This document shows positions 56,605-64,000 of a DNA stretch of 64,000 bases, one piece after another. Made by a program: the position numbers and the translations under genes. Under the pieces are notes generated by a model. The model saw only the letters and a program-made list of their open reading frames with translations. It did no database searches and was not told the DNA's origin. The stretch comes from Callaeas wilsoni. Lineage: Eukaryota; Chordata; Aves; Passeriformes; Callaeidae. The DNA is taken from the NCBI GenBank assembly GCA_013398955.1, contig VWPU01012732.1:1-64000 (forward strand). Reading direction: 5' to 3'. How positions within the stretch are numbered: the stretch's first letter is position 1; every line of letters begins with the position of its first letter.

Positions 56605-59600
56605 GTAAGCTTTTGCAAACTTCTGAAAGGTGTTTTGTTTAATGAAAGGATGGAAAATTAAAAAGGATATACCTTAGATATTTTTCATTTTTTACCTGTC
56701 TCTAGATTCACCTGCTCGGTTGTGGAGATCAGCTGTTGTCTCACATGGCCTCACAAAGTTTAGCATCTCTTGTGTATTTCCAGCTGAAGGAAGAGGTGAG
56801 TGTGGCATCACTTCGCAGCTCAAAAAATGACTTGGTGAACCTGTGCCTGCAGGTTGTTTCATTTGACTCTACAGCCAAGTTTTTATAGTGTTTATATTTT
56901 CCAAGAAACTTTGGCAACCGTGTTAGGAGGAGCCTGGACCATGGAAAGCAAGGAGACCTGATGTGTAGCAGAAGTATGGAATGCCTTTATGTATAAAAAT
57001 CTGGAATTTTATTAAACTCTTTTAAGGTAAAATGGTTGTAGATGACAATAATCTCTTTAAGGTTGCAATGCAGATATTAAAAAAAAGGCATGACCTAGAC
57101 TATCAGTATTTTTACACTTCCTTGGTATCTGTTGGGTGATGCAGTAGATAAAAATAAATAATAACCTTGTGGAAGTTAATCAAATGTTTTTCTGTATCTT
57201 CTTGTTTGAATATCCCAATTACTTGAGAGTTTTTTTAAATTTGCTGTATATTTAGTAAATATGTATTGCAGTCTTCATAGTAGCGTCCTGAACACAGATT
57301 TATTTCGTAATTATGTTTGTAATATTTCTCGCCAAGTTGTCTGGGAATTACGAGTTCAGATCTAATCTGTCTACAGCATTATCTGATTTTGGGTAGGTCA
57401 CGTGACATTAGGAGGTTTGGTTTTCCCTTTTTGGAACATACAGATAATTTCTATTGCATGCATATGTTGCTTCATGTTTGTAATTAAAGACCTAATTAAT
57501 GGCCCGGGATAGAGATTGTTTTGTCTGTGCCTACACTTGAATCTTTTTAACGCACAATTTTAATTCATTGTATTACGATTTAGCGTAATTTGCATAACAA
57601 CTGAAAGCGTACGTGATTGGTTTCTGAATTCTTTCTCTCAGGACGCCGTAAATGTGAGGTGGCTCAGCTTCAGCCTGAGCACGCTGCTGGGGTTCCCCGG
57701 GAACTCCCGGGTGGCCGATTGCCTGCGGACCCTGGCCGCGATTCTCAAGGAGACGCTGAAGGACGCGCTCGTTCCCAGAGCAGGTACCGGCACGCGGGTG
57801 CCGCCAGGGGGAGCGACTCGCCTGGAATTCCTCGGGAATAGTTCGGCTCCGGGACACTTCTTCCCTCCCTTGTACGGGGGGTGAGGGAGTGCTGTTAAAA
57901 TGTAGCGGGTTGAACGTACTTAAAATGTGAAAGTAGTCACAACAGCGATTTACTCCTTATGTACTGATTTATCTGCGCTGCAGGTCAGTAACGTGCCTCT
58001 TGTCGTCGTAGGTGTTCTGAAGAAGTTGTTGGCTCCTCTTGATGCGGTGCTTGAGGGATTTTATAATGCCATCCTGCTCCATCATTTTGACAGTCACCAC
58101 TACACTTCGCCTTATTCTGAAGCTACAAACAATCTGATCAGTTTTATAGATCTGCTTGAAGCACTTTTGGCTTCCAGAACTGAACTGGAATTACCGCTCA
58201 GGTGCCAGAGAATTTTGTTTTTGAAAGTTTCTTATGTCCTCAACCTCATTAGCTCGTCAATTCCCTATGTAATCAAGAAGAAATTCATTTTGCTCCTTAA
58301 AAAATGCGTCCTTTACAAGTCTAGAGAAGATGGTAAAAGTGGATCACTGTTCTTACAAACCCCATCTTTGTGTGAGGATATGCTTGCACTGAGTAATGCT
58401 GTTCTGCAGGTTGTGAATTTGACTTGGCTTAATCAGATCCCACTCAGGGGAAAGTCCAGCTACTTTGGAACCAGTGAAGCTGCTCCTGGAGATGATTCTC
58501 AACTGGGTTCTGACCAAACTGTTCTCAGAGCCTTAAGTCTGGTTGTGCTTAAAGCACTGGAATTCAATATTCACAACTCTGCAACAGAAGCAGAAATCAA
58601 AGGTAACAGTCCACTTAAGTTTTGTTCATTAAGCAGTAAGGGTTTTAAAGCTTTCAGATTTTGTAGTCTCTGCTCATTAAGACTGTAAATAGATTTCAGC
58701 TGAATTAGTAGTGGTGGGAGGGAGGAAGGAGAAGACCCACCCAAGAAACTGCTGTTGCTGTGTCTTGCCTAATTAGTTGTCTCCTTGCATTTTATCAAAT
58801 CCTTAGCCCTGCAATATGTTGGGCTTGAAACAGCTGCATTTGGGATTGAAAATTTTTCCTATTAAGAGCATTAAGCCAGCTTGAGAACGCCAGGCTCTTC
58901 TTCAGCTAGAAAGGAAAAGAGGCCATAGCAGAGCATCTACTCTGTTCAGGGTGGGGAACGGAAAGAAACTGCAGGTAACACTCTTCTAAGGTGAAGGTAG
59001 AACTTTAGGCACCATTATGCATTTATTTTATAGAAGGTACAAGGTATTACTGTCAGCCAAGTAATGTAATGAGGCAAAACCAGCTGTGGTATAGAAAGGT
59101 AAATAAAAGTAAGGAAGCTCCAAGGTAAGACACGGGGAAATTGTGGGACTTAACACAGACTCAATGAATGGATTGGGTTGGAAGGGGCCTTAAGGATCAT
59201 CCACTTCCAACTCCCTGCCATGGCAGGGACACTTTCCGTTAGACCAGCTTGCTCCAAGCCGTGTTCAACCTGGCCTTGAACACTTCCAGGAATGAGGCAG
59301 CCACAGCTTCTCTGGGCATCCTGTGCCTCACAGAAAAGAATTTCTTCCTAGTATCCAATCTAACCCTGCTCTCTGGCAGTGGGAAGCCATTCCCTGTGTC
59401 CTGTCCCTCCATCCCCTGTCCCAAGTCCCTCTCCAGCTCTTCTGGAGCCTCTGTGTAGGCACTGGAAGGGGCTTTGAGGTCTCCCCAGAACCTTCCCTTC
59501 TCCAGGTGAACACTCCCAGCTCTCCCACCCTGGCTCCAGAGCATCTTCATGGCTTCCTCTGGAGTCGCTCCAGCAGCTCCACATCCTCCTTATGTAAATG

Positions 59601-62600
59601 GTTGTGTTCTGCACCCTGACTTACAGGTCTGGTCCTTCCAATTACCAGGTGTGAGCATTCCTCCCATAGCTGCTCCCTTGGGCTGGCTTGTTGTAGTGAG
59701 GAGCTGCACTGGGGCAGGAGAAGGGCAGAGCTGCTGCAGTGCTGGGGGCAGCAGTGGGATGGCTGGGAATGCCGCGGAGGTGGCGTTCCCGGCGGGAAAG
59801 GCCGCGGTGCTGTGTCACACTGGAAGCCAGGGAGTGCCTTCTCCCTCGCTGTAAGGGAGCACCAGGGGGAGGCTTTCTGCCCGACAGACCTTCCTGGAAT
59901 CCCATCTTCCCACCTGCCCTTTTCCTGCCCAGAGCACCTCATGCACATCTGATGCTGTATGAAGGTGGATGTGCAGATTCTACGATCAAAGCAGTGTGCT
60001 GTCCCTGGATTACAGCCCTCATGGAAAAAAAAGGAAAAGCAGATCAGAAGCAGCATTTCTAGTCAGACACCAGTGAGAATGGGCATTCCTATATATACTG
60101 ATGATGTGGCCTGTGGATGCTGAAATGCTGTTAGCAGGGAAATTTTCTCTTCTTGCATTCATTCTGTGAGAACGTTTCCTTTGCTGTGTAAGCTATGTAA
60201 ACAATAGATAGGGTTTTTGTAAATAGCATTCATATCTGGTATCTTCTGACCTTGTGTACATTATATTAGGAAAAAACATTTCTAAGTGGGTGTCTGAGAC
60301 TTTGACTAATCACCCTAGGGGAAGTGTGAGCACTGTTCAATTGCTTTATGGAACTAGAATATATAAAAGGTATTGTAAATTTAATAAATAATTCATTCCT
60401 CGCTCTGGACTCCTGCCTCGCTGCATCTCTGAACCCCTGCTTGGAAGCCCACAGTGGCCAAACGTAATTCCTATTTCTTTTTAAACAAGTGTGAAATTTT
60501 ACAGCACTTTAAATACATTGAGGTATTTTAGTAGAAGTTCTAGATGTAAACATTGTTTTACATTTTATATTTCTATGCTAGGTAGCAAGCCTAAAATCAA
60601 TTTTTTATTCACCCGTGAGAAAGAGCTACAACTTCAATAAGGCAGCTTCTGAAACTTTTTGCAGATTTTTGGAAGATGTTATATTTGTGATGTCAGTTGC
60701 ATTCCTAAAGGTTTTTAAGTATTTGTAAAGAATATTTTACTTGTGATCCATCTTCTGAAAAATGTATGGAGACTGAGATTGTGTAAGAACAAGTGAAAAG
60801 AAAAAATGTAGGCTATACCTTTTTTAGATGTCTCTATGAAAATTCTTTCTCAAAGAAAAACATTCTCCTTTCTTTTCCAGATTCATGACACAAAAATGAG
60901 TTCTTTAATTAGATTCAAATACCTCAACTGTCAAGAGGAATTTCAATTTGAAAGGAATGGTCCTTCCTTATTTTAGTGATATTACAGGAAGTGTTTAAAA
61001 CCAGCACCTAAATGCTTTAATATGCTAACTTCCCTTCCGGGAAGCTGCTTGATCTTCTTGCTATTAACATGGATTAGAGTGGCTTAACTTTAATTAATTT
61101 CAGTTTTGAGAGTAATTTCCAGATTTATAGGGAAGAGTTTCAGTCTGAAGAGTAACTATTAATAACAAAAATAATTTGATGTTCCTATTATTTGCTCAAA
61201 GGAAAAACAAATTTAAAGTCAAATATTAAGGAAAATCACATAGTGATGCAGTAAATAAAATTGATTTCGATGTTGCAGGAAAATTTTCTGTTTTCTAAAC
61301 ATTGAATGCGTGCTGTGTTACATCAAAAACTGCTCTGTAGTATCTCAGTATTGAAGATACAAGTTTTTTGTCTTAAGGGAAAGAGTCTTTCTGTCTAATG
61401 AATACAAACTGATTTTTATGAGTAAGCTACTGCACTAAAACAGCAAGAACTAATCTATAAAATTTGATGCTCTGATAAATCAGTTGAGCTAAGGAAAGAA
61501 CTGCATTAATCAACTGTTATGCATTGTTAATTTAAAAAATAAAGAGAGTGTGTTGTTTGGCAGCAAAAAGTGTATAGCAAAGTTCATGGTTACTTTGGTT
61601 TTTTTCAGGAGACTTTGAGAGTTCCATGTCCCAGCTGCTGATGTTCTGGAGGAGTCATGCAAAGCCTTCCCCGCAGTCTCACCCAGTCGTGCATCACTGT
61701 GAATGGCTCTCCTTGGTTTTCATGGAGCAAGATGATGACATGTGGGAAGCTGCTAAAGCTTTATTACTCATCTATTCAAAATTTGATAGGTTAGTGTACT
61801 TTTTCTTTTGACAGAACTATGAAGAATTGTACTTTAGTGAGGTTACGTGACATTCCCATTGGTTGCTTTTGTTGGAAGAAAAATTATTTTTTAATAATTT
61901 AAAACCCCCCAAACCTCAGGATGATGTAATAATGTGTGGTGTAAGAGCTGATAATTTAAGTCTTTTTTTGGATGGAAACAGGGGAGTTGTGAAAGTTTCC
62001 TACTAAATAATTTATCATATCCTGTAATTCAAGATAATTGACTTCATGTCTAAAATAGTGGTTAGGCAGATAAAAAGCAAGATTGCTTCCTTACAACACT
62101 GAAGGTTTGACAAGAACGGGATATTAGAATTAAACTTCAATAGTTCAGGTACTTCTGGCAAAGTTTATAAGGATTGGCCTTATGGCAATTCCAGCTCCTT
62201 GATAGAAATGGCTATTACTAACAACTGAAATGTGTTCTTCATGGATTTGTCCTGGATATACAATGCTTCATTGTTGTTTAAATTACCATACAAGATATTG
62301 TCCTCATTTATACAAGGCCCTCAAGCTTCAAATGGGAAGATAGGTGCAAGTAATACCTTAAATACTCACAGTTCTTAGACACTTAACTAAAAGTAGGCTC
62401 CTCTTCCAGTGTGTGTAACATTCTGAAAGTCAGTCTGAGTTCAGGTTTACAAAAATTGTAAAATAGGATTGTTTCATATTTATATTAAAGTACAGTTTGT
62501 GTTGTAAGTAACTTTGTTTATTGCAGAAGGTTTCCTAAAGAGTGCCCGTTAAGGCCTGCTTTAAGTGCTTTAGCTTCTGGAGCTAAATCCAATCTCCTGG

Positions 62601-63669
62601 CCCCACCTGCCTTCATTCTTTCTCACCCAGATACAAAAACTTCTTCTTTTGTTCTTGCTTTTCCACAAAATTAAAAAAGAGCAAGAATCTGTCTTCTGGA
62701 TATTGCTGCTTTAAAAAAAAATTGTAAACTTCCATTGAATTATTTCCTGGCTTACTTTTCAGGTTACGGTGTGATGCTGCTGATAACCTAAGCCAAAAAG
62801 AGGAGGAATCCTGGAAGTTCCTTGTGCATGCAGGTGGATATAACCCACACTGCATATTTTTATTTTTTCTGGAAAAGATTGCGTTTGATTCCACAGTACT
62901 TTTAGATTTTTTGATTTCATCAGAAACTTGCTTTCTGGAGTACTTGGTCAGGTACCTAAAGCTTCTTGGGAAGGAGTGGCATCAGTTTGTGGACGTCTGT
63001 AACCATTTCGACACCAGGCACAGCGCTTTCCACCCAATTCGTTCTGTCAAGCCGCCCCACCAAGAAAAGCAAAGCTTCGTGACCGTGACCGGGGAGAGTT
63101 TTGATAATGCTGATGGTGAACCAGAGCCACAGACTCCGAGGTCTTTGGCTCCTTCTCACAATTGCCCGGTGTTTACAGCCCAGCAGGGTGATAATGAAGC
63201 TGCAGAGTGCAACCGGTGTGACTCACTGAGGGCCACTGATAGCGCGTCCCTGCCCGGTTGTCTTCAAAGCCTGGTTAATTATGACAGCTCGGGGGACTCG
63301 GAGGTGGAATCAGATGGAAAAGAGTGCTTGGTAAACACAAACCAATTGCCTTCAGACAGCGAGGGTGAGGTGAGGAGGAGAGAAACTGGTTGCGGCTGCA
63401 GAGATGATGACCGGAATCCACGCACATCTGAAGTGTTGCCTCTGAAACTGAAGGGATGTCCTGCCTCATCCTGTTGGACTTGTATGGCATCTTCAGACAA
63501 CATTGCTCCCCTAAGAGTAATGCTTTACAAATCAACAAAGTGTTTGGAAGAGCTGCAAGAAGCTGTTTCTAGGTTGCAGAGAAGAAATCTTTTCCCATAT
63601 AATCCATCTGCATTGTTGAAACTACTGAGCCACGTTGAGAAGATGAGTAAATCCATGAATCCACAATAA
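56200..63669 (+). CDS. LINS1: LINS1, protein Lines homolog 1, complete coding region in six exons
   Basis: Homolog of Drosophila Lines, a modulator of Wingless signalling. In people, biallelic LINS1 loss causes intellectual disability; the molecular role is poorly defined. Exons 56200-56604, 56706-56795, 57642-57783, 58012-58602, 61609-61789 and 62763-63669 join to 2316 nt and 771 aa (human 757). The N-terminal Lines region includes SREVMLL-like CPREVMLLQLTLVKMM and LLSHMASQSLASLVYFQL. The middle has QRILFLKVSYVLNLI. The most conserved stretch, residues near 490-535, has YNPHCIFLFFLEKIAFDSTV then LLDFLISSETCFLEYLVRYL. It then has the acidic YDSSGDSEVES motif and the C-terminal RLQRRNLFPYNPSALLKLL of the LINES_C region. 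The start ATG at 56200 gives MKISLLQQMYKDVLAG, aligning with human MKVFCEVLEELYKKVLLG. It is head-to-head with OGFR, whereas human LINS1 is on chromosome 15. Confidence 0.94.
56706..56795 (+). CDS. LINS1: LINS1 coding exon 2
   Basis: 90 nt, residues 136-165, IHLLGCGDQLLSHMASQSLA then SLVYFQLKEE. Acceptor CTGTCTCTAG, donor GTGAGT. Confidence 0.95.
57642..57783 (+). CDS. LINS1: LINS1 coding exon 3, GC-rich
   Basis: 142 nt, residues 166-212 plus one base. It contains LRTLAAILKETLKDALVP, aligned with human LWTLTAIIKEIFKDSCS. By my count 40 of 47 codons end in G or C, far above the neighbouring exons. Acceptor TTTCTCTCAG, donor GTACCG. Confidence 0.92.
58012..58602 (+). CDS. LINS1: LINS1 coding exon 4
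   Basis: 591 nt, Gly213 to the first base of Gly410. The acceptor is TTGTCGTCGTAG; an upstream CTGCAG acceptor at 57983 would give an immediate TAA. It includes GFYNAILLHHFDSH and the QRILFLKVSYVLNLI block. Donor GTAACA. Confidence 0.94.
59168..59600 (-). mobile_element. CR1 LINE 3-prime fragment, about 430 bp
   Basis: The longest CR1 copy here. The + strand starts ATGGATTGGGTTGGAAGGGG, passes through GAACACTTCCAGGAATGAGG and AAGAATTTCTTCCTAGTATC, and extends into the CR1 ORF2-end region with CTCCAGCAGCTCCACATCCT. Antisense to LINS1. Confidence 0.9.
60106..60459 (+). mobile_element. Solo LTR of an endogenous retrovirus with 6-bp target duplication
   Basis: The LTR is 60112-60453 (342 bp), beginning TGTGG and ending CCACA, the canonical TG...CA ends with short inverted termini. 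It is flanked by identical GTGGCC at 60106-60111 and 60454-60459. Inside, TATATAAAA (60360-60368) is followed by AATAAA (60383-60388) and a C/T-rich R-U5-like end. No gag, pol or env remains. A 6-bp duplication is typical of class II (ERVK/alpharetrovirus-like) elements. Same orientation as LINS1. Confidence 0.85.
61609..61789 (+). CDS. LINS1: LINS1 coding exon 5
   Basis: 181 nt, completing Gly410 and encoding 411-469 plus two bases of Arg470. It contains CEWLSLVFMEQDDDMWEAAK, matching human CKWLSRVFIEQDDDMLEAAK. Acceptor TTTTTTTCAG, donor GTTAGT. Confidence 0.95.
61790..62762 (+). other. LINS1: LINS1 last intron
   Basis: AT-rich, just under 1 kb; nothing recognisable. Confidence 0.7.
62763..63669 (+). 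CDS. LINS1: LINS1 last coding exon
   Basis: 907 nt, completing Arg470 and encoding 471-771, stop TAA at 63667-63669. It has the near-invariant YNPHCIFLFFL block, an acidic serine-rich linker and the C-terminal FPYNPSALLKLL. Acceptor TTACTTTTCAG. Confidence 0.96.
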
Positions 63670-64000
63670 TCCGAAGTGTTCTTGTGGGTTTTTTTAACAA
63701 GTTCACCAGGGAATATTTCCATGAGATTAATGACTTCTAAAGCTCATGCCTCTTGCACTAGTCAGTGCATTTAACCTCAGGCAGGGTAAACATGGGTTTG
63801 ATTGACACCTGAAAAATCTGGAATTGCATCCAGTGATATGATCCATGACCTGAGGGTCCTAAGCTTATTCATGATTTGTATGCCAATGTGTACAGTATGT
63901 AAGGATTAATCGTTGGGTAGTCAACATTTTATAATAAATAACTCATGTGAAAGCATTTCAAAAATATGTGATATTTAAAGTATCGTCAATTATACTTTAA
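63670..64000 (+). other. LINS1: LINS1 3-prime UTR and flank
   Basis: AT-rich sequence following the stop. The AATAAA at 63933-63938 is the first exact signal on this strand and is about 265 bases after the stop. The window ends shortly after. Confidence 0.7.
63933..63938 (+). terminator. LINS1: LINS1 poly(A) signal
   Basis: Exact AATAAA, followed by AT- and GT-containing sequence suited to cleavage around 63955. Confidence 0.7.

Larger units (their letters stand above)
58603..61608 (+). other. LINS1: LINS1 intron between coding exons 4 and 5
   Basis: 3.0 kb, holding the longest CR1 fragment of the window and an intact solo LTR. The sequence between them (59601-60105), with a GC-rich patch near 59770-59815, is unassigned. 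Confidence 0.7.

Noticed and set aside
1..64000. CRISPR arrays, bacterial operons, riboswitches, insertion sequences or toxin genes
   Set aside because: The DNA is a spliced vertebrate locus. None of these features is present and none would be expected.

Overview
The window is animal nuclear DNA, almost certainly from a bird. It has spliced vertebrate genes with GT-AG introns. The gene order LINS1, OGFR, COL9A3, TCFL5 includes the OGFR-COL9A3-TCFL5 block known from human 20q13.33. It carries many CR1 LINE 3-prime fragments, which are the signature interspersed repeat of birds, and one solo retroviral LTR. I cannot name the species from the sequence alone.

Layout on the given strand. (1) 1-330 is a GC-rich promoter region, followed by TCFL5 (+, coding 415-4996, six exons, 524 aa), a bHLH transcription factor. 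(2) 4997-6812 holds the 3-prime end of TCFL5, facing the end of COL9A3. (3) COL9A3 (-, coding 39155-6813, 32 exons, 675 aa) is the alpha-3 chain of cartilage collagen IX. Most of its exons are 54, 45, 36 or 72 nt and encode whole Gly-X-Y triplets. (4) 39.6-43.3 kb is intergenic with one CR1 fragment. (5) OGFR (-, coding 51915-43364, eight predicted exons, 687 aa) is the opioid growth factor receptor. (6) A CpG island at about 51.5-52.8 kb lies between OGFR and the divergent LINS1. (7) LINS1 (+, non-coding exon near 52.2 kb, coding 56200-63669 in six exons, 771 aa) is the Lines homolog, with a poly(A) signal at 63933.

I built the gene models by hand. Consensus splice sites were joined so that the reading frame stays open and the product aligns with my memory of the human proteins. 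All four totals are whole codons: 1575, 2028, 2064 and 2316 nt. The collagen model gives COL3 137, NC3 15, COL2 339, NC2 31, COL1 112 and NC1 17 residues, close to what I recall for this chain.

The genes do not form a functional pathway. COL9A3 is a cartilage matrix gene, TCFL5 a germline-associated bHLH factor, OGFR a growth-inhibitory peptide receptor and LINS1 a Lines-family protein. I found no new biological system. The most useful observations are a frame-enforced GC-AG intron in COL9A3, a Gly-to-Ala break in its COL2 triple helix, a candidate SOX9 dimer site in its first intron, an intact solo LTR with a 6-bp target duplication in LINS1, a candidate 45-nt cassette exon in OGFR, clustered intronic poly(A) signals in TCFL5, and LINS1 lying next to OGFR rather than among its human chromosome 15 neighbours.
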